Origin: Candidatus Thorarchaeota archaeon
Lineage (GTDB): Archaea; Asgardarchaeota; Thorarchaeia; Thorarchaeales; Thorarchaeaceae
Direction: 5' to 3'
Assembly: GCA_021498125.1 (NCBI GenBank)
Contig: JAIZWL010000007.1
Coordinates: 1-64,000 of the forward strand
DNA length: 64,000 bases
This document shows positions 1-7,505 of this stretch, piece after piece (position 1 is the first letter of the stretch; each line of letters opens with the position of its first letter). The notes under the pieces are model-generated. The model saw nothing but the letters and a program-made list of their open reading frames with translations. It was not told the origin of the DNA and made no database searches. A program made the position numbers and the translations under genes.

Positions 1-1
1 G

Positions 2-256
2 GTGAGAGGAGGCCTGAGCGCCTTTCAGCGCTGGTGTATCACCATGGGGATCCAGCACATCCGGGCAAGGAGATGCCATCCGCAGACCCTGGGGAAGGTG
101 GAGCGGGTCCACCGGACGATCGACGAGGAGCGGGAGCGGCTCGGGCTGTGCCTGGAGGAGTACCTGGAGTACTACAACAAGGAGCGGCCGCACACCTCCC
201 TGCTGAACCGGGTGCCGGGGGAACTGTACTGGAGTGTGAGGAGGATCCAGAGATGA
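2..256 (+). CDS. DDE transposase/integrase, C-terminal part (cut by window edge)
   Basis: This is the C-terminal end of an rve-type DDE transposase that would cut and join insertion-sequence ends. The stretch HPQTLGKVERVHRT carries the catalytic glutamate of the DDE triad, and YYNKERPHTSL is the usual family tail motif. The first two acidic residues and the N-terminal DNA-binding part lie outside the window. After the stop, AT-poor sequence gives way at about 290-340 to AT-rich DNA, and the string TGTCCCAAAAGTGGTGG near 282 could be the terminal inverted repeat, but the other end is not visible. IS481 or IS3-like families are both possible. Codon use is GC-richer than in the next gene, as expected for an inserted element. 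Confidence 0.85.
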   Translation: MRGGLSAFQRWCITMGIQHIRARRCHPQTLGKVERVHRTIDEERERLGLCLEEYLEYYNKERPHTSLLNRVPGELYWSVRRIQR

Positions 257-411
257 GAGAGGCGAAGATAAAAAAGGAGGTGTCCCAAAAGTGGTGGTAC
301 AAAGTCCTACATCTTCTGTGATTCTACAATCCTCGCTCTTTTTGGAAGAAATCTTATTAACCATTCAATTGCAATCGTGACCATTGTTGGATTATGGAAG
401 GTTTGTGAGTA

Positions 412-1887
412 ATGGATACTAGGCCATTATCCCTTAGGAAGTTGAGAGTAATTTCAATTGCTGTCATATTTCTAGTTGTGGTCGGGACTATTGGTTCTTC
501 GTGTGATATGCTTGCCAGATTTTCGAGTATTTCTGCCAATCATGACGTCCTTGTGATTGGGGATACAAATACTGCGGAAACAAGGGCAACATCCAAGTTC
601 ATAACCGAAGAGCTTCGAAACTTAGGATGGAACAAAAAAACCAGTATGACTAGGATAAAGTACGACTGGACTAACAATGTAGTTGGTAGAACTACTTCGG
701 TATCAGCATACTGCAATATTGCTGTTTCTTCAAGAAATCCGAGGATCCAGACGGTTTTCATTCGAACCAAAGATGATTTAATGAATGCATTGAAGAGGCA
801 TCACGCGACAGTAGTTGTAATTGTAGGACACGGTTCTAAAGCAGGGTTGGCTGTAGGACGATCAAGTTGTAGATGGAACGAACTTGCTAACACACTATTG
901 ACTACAAATAACGCAAGAATACCAATAGTCGTTGCATGCTATAGTGCTGAAATTAGCAAGTACTTGAGTAATGCAATCGGGTTCGACGGAATCATTGATG
1001 CACGACTTTCTGCAATTGCAGTTAGTGGGCTAATTCTCTCACTATATGGAGCAAATTCTGAATGCATCGTGACAATCAAGTCTCTTTTTGATGCACGCAT
1101 AACCAATCTTCTTAGTAATCCAGAAGGATTTGACCCACTTATTGACTGGCGAAGCATTGGCAATACTGTAAATACAATAATCAAGTACACTCCAGCGCCA
1201 TCTACTTCATGGGGAGCTCAAGCAGTTGTAATAAAGCTTGGAATTCTTATGCTGTCATCACTATTGTTGATTGCTTTTGAGCAACTATCCGCAACTCCTG
1301 CATCACGTCTGGCAATGATAGCTACTGTGATTGGTAGTGTTGATAGTATAGTAAATCTCATAGCTGATTTGATGACCATTAAACAAATGTTCACGTTGAC
1401 GATATTCGGTGTGCGAGTGAATCTCTGGCCTGCAGTCAAAATAGGAATATGTGCATTGATCACTGCCGCAATTATCCTGTTGGGTGGACCCGCCATCCTT
1501 CTGACTGATGTCCTAAAAGGAGGGCTAAAAGCTACTCTCATTGGACTAGTCACACTCTGGATTTCACCGAGAAGCTACAACTCCATGTTTACAGCAACAG
1601 CTCGGATTATAGGCAATACAGTTGGAGACGTCTTCATGCCGCTCATTGTGTCACTACTAGGTTTGATCAATATTAGACTATCTTCAAGTGCGCAATTCAT
1701 TATCCGAACGTGTATTTACATCTTGACCACTGTAATAGTCATAAATGCGGTCGACAAATTCATGAGTAGCAAAGTGACATATCTGGACCTAACGCAATCA
1801 TGGATAACTGCACTACAACGGACACTAATCCTGTGGAATCTTTCGTGCTGGATTACAGACTGGATGTTTTACTTAGCTGGTAGATGA
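412..1887 (+). CDS. Membrane protein with caspase/gingipain-like (clan CD) domain
   Basis: This 491-residue protein has an N-terminal signal anchor (about residues 11-35), a soluble alpha/beta region (about 42-250) and seven or so hydrophobic segments to the C-terminus. The soluble region has the layout of clan CD cysteine peptidases: a strand ending in VVVIVGHGS with candidate catalytic His140, then a strand ending in IPIVVACYSAE with candidate Cys176. Caspases, gingipains and CHAT proteases share this His-Gly then Cys pattern. Fusion to a multi-helix membrane region is unusual. The start is the only ATG that leaves a complete signal anchor. It lies between a transposase remnant and a small membrane protein gene. 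Peptidase activity is inferred; the fold could be catalytically inert. No substrate can be named. Confidence 0.55.
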   Translation: MDTRPLSLRKLRVISIAVIFLVVVGTIGSSCDMLARFSSISANHDVLVIGDTNTAETRATSKFITEELRNLGWNKKTSMTRIKYDWTNNVVGRTTSVSAYCNIAVSSRNPRIQTVFIRTKDDLMNALKRHHATVVVIVGHGSKAGLAVGRSSCRWNELANTLLTTNNARIPIVVACYSAEISKYLSNAIGFDGIIDARLSAIAVSGLILSLYGANSECIVTIKSLFDARITNLLSNPEGFDPLIDWRSIGNTVNTIIKYTPAPSTSWGAQAVVIKLGILMLSSLLLIAFEQLSATPASRLAMIATVIGSVDSIVNLIADLMTIKQMFTLTIFGVRVNLWPAVKIGICALITAAIILLGGPAILLTDVLKGGLKATLIGLVTLWISPRSYNSMFTATARIIGNTVGDVFMPLIVSLLGLINIRLSSSAQFIIRTCIYILTTVIVINAVDKFMSSKVTYLDLTQSWITALQRTLILWNLSCWITDWMFYLAGR

Positions 1888-1918
1888 TTTGCTGATTAGT
1901 ATGACGGATGAATAGCGA

Positions 1919-2236
1919 ATGACGGAAACCAATGAAGGCCAAGTCGCTGAATCACTAGCACAGTTCAGAGGTCATGTGATCAAGACAGTCTTGTTTGTGA
2001 TTGTGATGTTAGGTCCTCTGATTATAGCCTATTTCCTTCAAGATGTAATATTGCAATGGATGGGTACAGGTTATGACGAAAGATTTGTTGGACTGGTATG
2101 CTGGTCTCTCATGATTATTTGGTGGTTTGCAATGCTCAAAGTCGTTCTTCCGCTATTCAGTAGGAGAATCGACAGTCGAGTTGCGGGCAGCTACACCAAA
2201 CTTGGACATATTTGGACATTGTTTGTAGGAGTTTAA
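1919..2236 (+). CDS. Small two-helix membrane protein, possibly truncated
   Basis: A 105-residue protein with two membrane segments (about residues 19-42 and 58-82) and a basic loop after the second. I do not recognise a family. It lies 31 bases downstream of the caspase-like membrane protein in the same direction and may be co-transcribed with it. Its stop codon falls inside the TATA-like box of the small RNA element that starts at 2222, so the original C-terminus may have been replaced when that element arrived. The reading frame is otherwise clean. Confidence 0.5.
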   Translation: MTETNEGQVAESLAQFRGHVIKTVLFVIVMLGPLIIAYFLQDVILQWMGTGYDERFVGLVCWSLMIIWWFAMLKVVLPLFSRRIDSRVAGSYTKLGHIWTLFVGV

Positions 2237-2357
2237 ATACTCCCGGCCACAAGTCACGTATGACCTTCACTCTGATGGTGAGGTTGTTATTGCCCACTGC
2301 CGTTGGTGGGCGGACTATGGACCCACTGTCCAAGAAAGTCCAACTTATAATCAACGG
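2222..2357 (+). ncRNA. Omega/re-RNA-like small RNA element, copy B
   Basis: A 136-nt element that matches a second copy at 6252-6391 from the TATA-like box to the last base. The shared parts are TTTGTAGGA, the box, TATGACCTTCA, a GTTGGTGGGCGG block and the terminal AAC(T/A/G)TA(T/C)AATCAACGG-like end. From 2291 on it also matches the last codons and 3' end of the TnpB-like gene at 57427-57495 read on the minus strand. CCGTTG (2300-2305) can pair with CAACGG (2352-2357), as in the pseudoknot next to the guide in TnpB RNAs. If it works like those RNAs, the guide would start at 2358. No open frame continues through it, so it is not simply a gene fragment with coding potential. It could instead be a dead MITE-like end. 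Confidence 0.6.
2226..2240 (+). promoter_or_regulatory. BRE/TATA-like promoter of small RNA element B
   Basis: A TTTAAATA box at 2232-2239 is preceded by a purine-rich TAGGAG, as in archaeal BRE plus TATA promoters. The conserved block shared with the copy at 6252 resumes 27 bases after the box starts, which is where an archaeal transcript would begin. The same box-to-block spacing is present in the second copy, so the promoter appears to be part of the element. Promoter activity is inferred. Confidence 0.5.
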
Positions 2358-2491
2358 TTGCAGACAGCTGCCAAAGAGATGGCCAAGATTGAACATGGGC
2401 CTTGTGGGAGTCAACATATTGACGACCCTAGCACTCAATTGAGGCCATGATGAGAAGAGCTAGGTTTCATGACCAAAATCGATTGCAATGA

Positions 2492-2745
2492 CTAGTAGTA
2501 CCAGAGCGTCACAGATGAAGCCAGTAGGTAGTCATGGTCAATCGTCCAGCCGATGAGAGATGCAATGTCCGTGCCGATGAAGAACAAAGACCAGTAGAGA
2601 TACCGCCACACTACGAACAGGATGATCATCTCGGCCACACTGGCAATCCAGTAGCGAGCATCGCATGCACCTCTTCTGAATCCGACTACAGTTGCCAGCA
2701 GTATTGATGATACTCACTCTTATTGTGAGCATTGTCGGATTGGGT
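2492..2745 (-). pseudogene. Decayed small membrane protein
   Basis: On the minus strand one frame reads a membrane-protein-like sequence (LATVVGFRRGACDARYW, then VAEMIILFVVWRYLYWSLFF) and ends at a stop at 2492. That frame has no start codon: an in-frame stop lies just upstream, while a neighbouring frame supplies MLTIRVSII. Joining the two needs one frameshift near 2705-2715. I read this as the remains of a small two-helix membrane protein. No family is recognised. A short plus-strand open frame at 2732-2968 with hydrophobic stretches may be another remnant. The rest of 2358-3131 shows nothing I can support. Confidence 0.35.
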
Positions 2746-3131
2746 AAAGAACAGTATAGAAAATAATCAATCACAGGTGTCGGAGGTACTTGCTATGTTA
2801 TCACCTTGTCAATACCGCGTGTTCTTGCTTGTACCTCTTCCAGGTCTGCTGAATATTGCTATCCTGGCCACACTCGATCTTATGAAGAGCAGAGGCGACC
2901 TCCCATTCCTGGAGGTCTTTCTGGGCTATGTGAAGAGACTCTCAGTGTCATTCATTGTATTGGGATAGCGCCCCCAGTTTTAAGTAATTGTTTTTTAGTT
3001 TTGATAGATCGTTCGAGAATACTTGGGATAAACTGCTAAAGAAGGTAGAAGAGGCTCTTTCAAGGGATGTCTATAGTGGAGAAAAACCTTGTTGGATTGC
3101 CTTTGACACAGTTGCATTGAATCGGCGATAC

Positions 3132-3398
3132 TCATCCTTGTGGATTAACTACTCCTGATGAAAACAAAGCCTCAGTAACCCTACTATGTCGAAATTCTAA
3201 GTTTCGAGCATTTTTTGAAAAGTCCTCTGGTGATACTGTTTTTCTTATCTCGGCAGTTGGCCTATTGGAGGAAATTTTTATCTTAAAAAGTGGTGCATAA
3301 CTAAAAGGAGTATCAATCTTGAATTCTATGACTTCATTAGATGCCATCCAATTCAATATAGCTATTAATTTTGGAGCCGCCAACTGTACATACTTCAT
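3132..3398 (-). CDS. Small protein of unknown function, end of decayed CARF locus
   Basis: An 88-residue open frame whose ATG overlaps the stop of the CARF-like fragment upstream (ATGA-type overlap). It begins with a short hydrophobic helix (KYVQLAAPKLIAILNWM) and is otherwise mixed. It may be a separate gene translated by coupling, or the C-terminal part of the CARF protein displaced by another frameshift. The second reading fits the decay seen just upstream. No family recognised. Confidence 0.35.
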   Translation of the reverse strand: MKYVQLAAPKLIAILNWMASNEVIEFKIDTPFSYAPLFKIKISSNRPTAEIRKTVSPEDFSKNARNLEFRHSRVTEALFSSGVVNPQG

Positions 3399-4014
3399 GT
3401 TGTGACCCCCCTCTTAAAGTCAACAAACTTTACGAATGCTTCGGGGATTAGAGGATAGTTTCGATTTGTATATGCATCGTCTAAAAGGTGAAGGTAAAAT
3501 CTCGACTCGACGTTTTCGGAAATTCCGACTTTGAGACCTATTGCTGAAGCAAATTTACGTCCGGGAGTAATATCAATGACGCGCGGTTTGTTTGAATGTG
3601 CATGTACCTCTTTCTGAAACTTTTCTGCAAAACCGCTGTAATCTATTTCGTTACACACTTCAACACTCAGACGGATTGACAAATCATATGCTTCATTGAA
3701 TTTCTCTAGTCACTTCTCAAAATTGAAGAACGCCAAGTCAAGTTGATCGATGATTCTTTGTTTTCCACTTTCCGGAATTAATCTAAATAAAATAATCTTG
3801 TTTGGTTGCCAGTTGTATTTAAAAGGTATGCTGCCCATATTGTATTAAGAACCGCATGCGGACTTAATCCAATTGTAGTAAACCAATACCCCTCTGTCAT
3901 AACCTTAACTCCTTTGTAACTAGCTATCTTTGAACCCTTATCCTTCAAAAAGATTTTGAGCTGTTTCATAACTTTAGATTTGCATATTTCTGAACTGACA
4001 ATGTGATAATTCAC
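3395..4014 (-). pseudogene. CARF-like domain protein, broken by a frameshift and a stop
   Basis: Two open pieces (4014-3778 and 3682-3395) join into one protein if one frameshift near 3800-3815 and one in-frame TGA at 3710-3712 are repaired. The joined product shows the order typical of CARF domains of Csm6/Csx1-type proteins. First is WFTTIGLSPHAVLNTIW, like the family pattern hhTxGxSPxVVxExLxxL. Next is the strand NKIILFRLIPESGKQ. Then VIDITPGRKFASAIGLKVG matches the DxTxGxKxM motif, followed by a final strand with YLHLLDD. CARF proteins sense cyclic oligoadenylate in type III CRISPR immunity. No effector domain is visible. It starts with GTG after a GGGGGT and lies downstream of the ParA-like gene on the same strand. 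Confidence 0.5.
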
Positions 4015-4050
4015 AATACCCCCATGAAACTTATTTTCTATAAATTTACA

Positions 4051-5112
4051 TTACAAGTCTTGAAAAAATTTCACGAGGTACATATCCATCCACGTATAGA
4101 ACGATCCGAGCATAGACTGCACTTCGTTGAGTGTGAGGCTTCTGCGCAGGATCATATCGACGACTGCCTTTCGAAGGTACGGATAGTAGTGCGGCAGTGG
4201 AAGAACATTGAGCGGGAACGTATTGTGCTTGGTGAGGAACACGTTGACGCGCTCGATCCATCTGGCATTGATCACGTCCTCTGTGTAGCTCTTCGGGTCC
4301 TCGGTCATGAGCGAGTCCAATTCCGCGAGTAGAGGTGAGAAGACCTCACGTTGGATTTGATCGAATGGGTATCCCTCGACCCGTGCAGTTGGAGAGGTCG
4401 CCCGTTCTTTGTAGAGACCTGCAAGATCGTCAGAGCCGGGGACGGTATAGATCTCTCTCTGGAACCTGACGAGGCGAGAGAACTCGGAGGAAATGCTCCT
4501 GTCCTTTTCAAGGACCGAGAAGACATGGACAAAGTGGGTGCTATCCCAAGTCTGATTATCAAAGATCGCCTTGTACTCGCTGATGGTCGTGCGGTACGCG
4601 CTGGGGATTCGAAGTTCATGAGGGCTTGTGATGCTCCAGATATTGAAGAAGATAAATGGCGGGATCGTGAACCGTGTACTTGACTTGAGGCGGTAGCTCG
4701 GGAAGCAATAGTTCCCATCAACTACGATTATGTCTGGTTTGAACTCTTCGACGCCACGCTCTTTTGCGTAGCTTGCCGTTGCGCCCTGAATGAGATCCAG
4801 CACGTGTTCAGGAGGTAATGGTAAAAATTCTCGTGGCCTGACAAGATGAAGGTTCTCGCTCAATGGGAGATAATATGCGGTCTCGACGCTGGGTAGAGAG
4901 AAGGCGGTCTCAAAGGTACGTTCGCCCGTGAACTTGAGATCCTTGAGCGCCTGGAAGAGATCCTGATTGGTGTGATTGATGTCTACCGCAAGGACGCGCA
5001 ATGGTGGATCCTGAGAGAGGGCCCACGCGGTGAGAGCGATGGATAATGGTGTCTTGCCGCTTCCACCCTTGTTGCTGGTGACGATAATTGTCTGTGGCGT
5101 GTCGATCTTCAT
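4051..5112 (-). CDS. ParA/MinD-like ATPase
   Basis: A P-loop ATPase of the SIMIBI class. Near the N-terminus it has the deviant Walker A motif SNKGGSGKTPLS with the signature lysine of ParA/MinD, followed by a strand with VLAVDINHTNQDL (the A' Asp) and later DIIVVDGNYCF. The start chosen is the ATG at 5112, which overlaps the upstream stop (TAATG) and begins MKIDTPQTIIV, giving 353 residues; a longer frame to 5175 adds residues that do not fit the family. Family members position DNA, divisomes or other cargo on membranes or nucleoids. There is no ParB next to it. The overlapping upstream gene is a membrane protein, so the partner may be the membrane rather than a centromere. Confidence 0.8.
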   Translation of the reverse strand: MKIDTPQTIIVTSNKGGSGKTPLSIALTAWALSQDPPLRVLAVDINHTNQDLFQALKDLKFTGERTFETAFSLPSVETAYYLPLSENLHLVRPREFLPLPPEHVLDLIQGATASYAKERGVEEFKPDIIVVDGNYCFPSYRLKSSTRFTIPPFIFFNIWSITSPHELRIPSAYRTTISEYKAIFDNQTWDSTHFVHVFSVLEKDRSISSEFSRLVRFQREIYTVPGSDDLAGLYKERATSPTARVEGYPFDQIQREVFSPLLAELDSLMTEDPKSYTEDVINARWIERVNVFLTKHNTFPLNVLPLPHYYPYLRKAVVDMILRRSLTLNEVQSMLGSFYTWMDMYLVKFFQDL

Positions 5113-6062
5113 TATATCACTATCCAACCATTTCCTGTCAAGAGTCCTATTATGAATCCTAGAACGGTACCCCACCCTATATAGAGCACCGCATCAGTAA
5201 GCATCTGCAAGACAACGATTCCCACGAACGTCAACATCAGCTTCTTGATGATGTCACTGGGTGTTGCCAACTTGATGAGATCGCTCTTCGCGGCCTCGAG
5301 GAGTCGAAGGTCAGTTCTCATGTCGCGTGTGGCATCTTCGAGTTTTGCACGGATGTATCCCGAGTCCTGTGAGAAGCGTCCCTCTTCTAATATTATAGAG
5401 CTGTTCTTCCAGCGCCTAATGAACTCGTCAAGTGACTCCAGTACGCTCTGTCTGTTCTTCTCAACTAAGACCTCATAGCGCCTGACCTCGTAGACCACGA
5501 CCTTGATCACGCTGGCCAAGACAATGAGAGTGCTGAGATTGAGGACGCTATTGAGAAAGAAACTGACTCCTAAGAGCGAGCTTCCCGGAAAGAATTCTCG
5601 GATAATTGCGAGACCCCTCAGTCCGGCAGCCTTGTACAATGCAATGAACAAGAGCAGCTTGAGGCTCAAGTAGGCCCTTGAGAGGCTCTGGCGAATGAAG
5701 CTCCGAGTCACCGGTCCGCCAGCAGTGAACGGTCGATGAACGAAGACGGAGAAGATCGTTCCTCCGATATTGACCATAAAGAGAAATGACAGGAAGAGCA
5801 GACCCAGCCCGAGTGCCAATCGTACCCAGCCCGTGACGCTCATCACTCCCGAGTCGATCATCTCCAGAGTTTGTTGAAGTGTTGCGACATCACGATTGGC
5901 GATTGCTGTCTGAATGGTCGTGATCAGGTCGGGGTTTGAGAGAAGATACCCTATGAAAAAAATGCCGTAGAGCAGAATTGCCACGAACGAGGCTGCATTG
6001 ACGGAGATAAAAATGGTCTCCAGTCTGCTGTCGTTATGAGTACGATGGCTCTTGTGGCGCAT
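5112..6062 (-). CDS. Multi-pass membrane protein, partner of ParA-like ATPase
   Basis: A 316-residue protein with hydrophobic segments at about 18-40, 73-100, 135-155, 170-195 and 275-305. Between the fourth and fifth lies a charged, coiled-coil-like cytosolic stretch (about 200-270). No family is recognised. Translation is coupled to the ParA-like gene: the stop and the next start share bases at 5112-5114. This points to a two-protein unit in which the membrane protein recruits or regulates the ATPase. The gene starts just after a GC-poor stretch, and its promoter must lie in 6063-6250. Confidence 0.65.
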   Translation of the reverse strand: MRHKSHRTHNDSRLETIFISVNAASFVAILLYGIFFIGYLLSNPDLITTIQTAIANRDVATLQQTLEMIDSGVMSVTGWVRLALGLGLLFLSFLFMVNIGGTIFSVFVHRPFTAGGPVTRSFIRQSLSRAYLSLKLLLFIALYKAAGLRGLAIIREFFPGSSLLGVSFFLNSVLNLSTLIVLASVIKVVVYEVRRYEVLVEKNRQSVLESLDEFIRRWKNSSIILEEGRFSQDSGYIRAKLEDATRDMRTDLRLLEAAKSDLIKLATPSDIIKKLMLTFVGIVVLQMLTDAVLYIGWGTVLGFIIGLLTGNGWIVI

Positions 6063-6251
6063 GACGATGCTCCCCTTGCAGGTGGCAGGGTATAATTCCC
6101 ATTCGTTAGCATATATGATTTCCTAGTTGGTCATTGCAAAACTGGTCATTTTTCGAAAATTTGGGCCCTTAACTATCTCGATTCAATGATATTATCGATC
6201 TGGTATCGAAGCGGTTGCAGGCCGCAGAGAACTTCGGCCTCGCATGCGACT

Positions 6252-6391
6252 TTTGTAGGAACTTAAATAGGTCTTATCTCTTCTAGAATATGACCTTCAA
6301 CCTGACGGACAATCGATCGATGTTTATTGCCGTTCGTTGGTGGGCGGGATTCGGACTCATCGTCAAAGATTGTTCAGCTTACAGTAAACGG
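6252..6391 (+). ncRNA. Omega/re-RNA-like small RNA element, copy C
   Basis: A 140-nt element aligned with copy B over its whole length. It shares the box region, TATGACCTTCA, TTATTGCC, GTTGGTGGGCGG and an ending in AAACGG. CCGTT (6330-6334) can pair with AACGG (6387-6391). It is the most diverged of the four copies in its last third (GATTGTTCAGCTTACAGTAAACGG). A guide, if used, would begin at 6392 with TACAAACAAA. Together with copy D it fills most of the 530-base gap between the membrane protein gene and the MoxR gene, where no protein gene is seen. Confidence 0.55.
6256..6270 (+). promoter_or_regulatory. BRE/TATA-like promoter of small RNA element C
   Basis: CTTAAATA at 6262-6269 follows a TAGGAA purine run. 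It corresponds base for base in position to the box in copy B, with the conserved TATGACC block again 27 bases downstream of the box start. Conserved spacing over otherwise divergent intervening bases argues for function. Activity is inferred. Confidence 0.45.
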
Positions 6392-6510
6392 TACAAACAA
6401 ACAATACGAACTTGTTTGGATTGTGTGGGCAAGAGCGTTGTAAGACGCTGATCGAGTCGATTATACGATCGATGAATCGAGTGGCGGGTTGTAGATCTCT
6501 CAATGCATGG

Positions 6511-6580
6511 CCGGTGCCGCTGGTGGGCGGACTCGGTGGATGTGACATCTGGTCAAGATAGTCCAACTTACAATCAACGG
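6511..6580 (+). ncRNA. Omega/re-RNA-like element, copy D (3' part only)
   Basis: This copy has only the 3' scaffold: GCCGCTGGTGGGCGGACT, then GTCAAGATAGTCCAACTT and ACAATCAACGG. Its end is closest to that of copy B and of the TnpB-like gene. CCGCTG (6517-6522) against CAACGG (6575-6580) leaves one mismatch. No TATA-like box sits at the position seen in copies B and C, so it may be silent or carried on a longer transcript. It ends 13 bases before the MoxR start codon, so a guide would overlap that gene's leader. It may simply supply leader sequence to the operon. Confidence 0.5.
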
Positions 6581-6593
6581 AGGGTAACAGTAG

Positions 6594-7505
6594 ATGGGTA
6601 GCGCAGATACAGAAGACAGGGGATCAAATTCCGATTTCATAGATCTGGCAAGAGGTCTTGTTATTGAGCGTCAGGTTCCATCTGTGAAGTTGGTGAAAAA
6701 GGGTCAATATGCTGCTGCTTTCGAGTGGTTAGAGGCAGCAGATGCGGCAGGGCTCACTCCGGCACTGACAGGGCCTCCGGGAACGGGTAAGACACTGTTG
6801 GCCACATCATATGCCCTTGAGACCGGCAGGGGATTCGAGGTGATGACTCTGGATGATTCAACCCGGCCTGCACATTTGGTCGGTGTTCACAATCCTGCGC
6901 AGGTGCTTAAGGGTGGGTATGGTTGGAAGTCCTTCGAACCCGGGCCACTCACTCGGCTCTTTGTCTCAGGTGGTGTTTTCGTAGCGAACGAGTTGAATAG
7001 AGCCAACGAATTTGTCCAGAACAGCTTTCTCGAGTGGCTGGAAGAGCGGACCCTCTATCTTCCACAATTGGCACGAGTGCGAGCGCATGATGACTTTTTC
7101 ATGATCGCTGCTGTAAACCCTGGCGACATGGCAGGTACGCATCGAATGTCCGAGGCTCTAAAGGATCGGATTCGCGTCTGGATCAAACTTGACTATCCAC
7201 AACCGTCAGTGGAGATGGACATCATCCGTGCAAATGTACCCGAGATCACACTCTCGAAAGAATTCATTCAGAAAGCGCATCAATTGATCATTGCGACCCG
7301 CAACCACCGCGAGATCAAGACTCCCGCATCTATTCGTTCTGCGATCGCAATCGTCCGAATGGCATCGCAAGTTGGAGGCAAGAAGAAAGAGATCTCAGAT
7401 ACGGAGTTCGAGAACATCGCCATGTTAGTCCTTCCCAAGGGGATCGAGCCCAAACCCGGGTTTGATGCGGAAGCCATAACCAAGGCACTGCTTCAAGGAT
7501 TATGA
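6594..7505 (+). CDS. MoxR-family AAA+ ATPase
   Basis: A 303-residue AAA+ ATPase of the MoxR group, which acts as a chaperone or remodeller together with VWA proteins. Walker A is GPPGTGKT (residues 60-67). The Walker B region reads GGVFVANELNRA, where the family normally has DEINRA, so the Walker B aspartate is replaced by asparagine (residue 132) while Glu133 is kept. The sensor and arginine-finger region follows with AVNPGD and DRIRVWI. A purine-rich GGAGGG lies 13 bases before the ATG. Its last codons overlap the next gene's start (ATGA-type overlap at 7502), so the two are translationally coupled. ATP hydrolysis may be slow or altered because of the Asn. Confidence 0.9.
   Translation: MGSADTEDRGSNSDFIDLARGLVIERQVPSVKLVKKGQYAAAFEWLEAADAAGLTPALTGPPGTGKTLLATSYALETGRGFEVMTLDDSTRPAHLVGVHNPAQVLKGGYGWKSFEPGPLTRLFVSGGVFVANELNRANEFVQNSFLEWLEERTLYLPQLARVRAHDDFFMIAAVNPGDMAGTHRMSEALKDRIRVWIKLDYPQPSVEMDIIRANVPEITLSKEFIQKAHQLIIATRNHREIKTPASIRSAIAIVRMASQVGGKKKEISDTEFENIAMLVLPKGIEPKPGFDAEAITKALLQGL

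Noticed and set aside
2732-2968. Plus-strand open frame with hydrophobic segments
   Set aside because: No ribosome site, no family and a decayed setting; it may be a remnant but I cannot support it as a gene.
3707-3714. Selenocysteine reading of the in-frame TGA in the CARF-like gene
   Set aside because: No cysteine is expected at this position in the family, and a separate frameshift upstream already points to decay.
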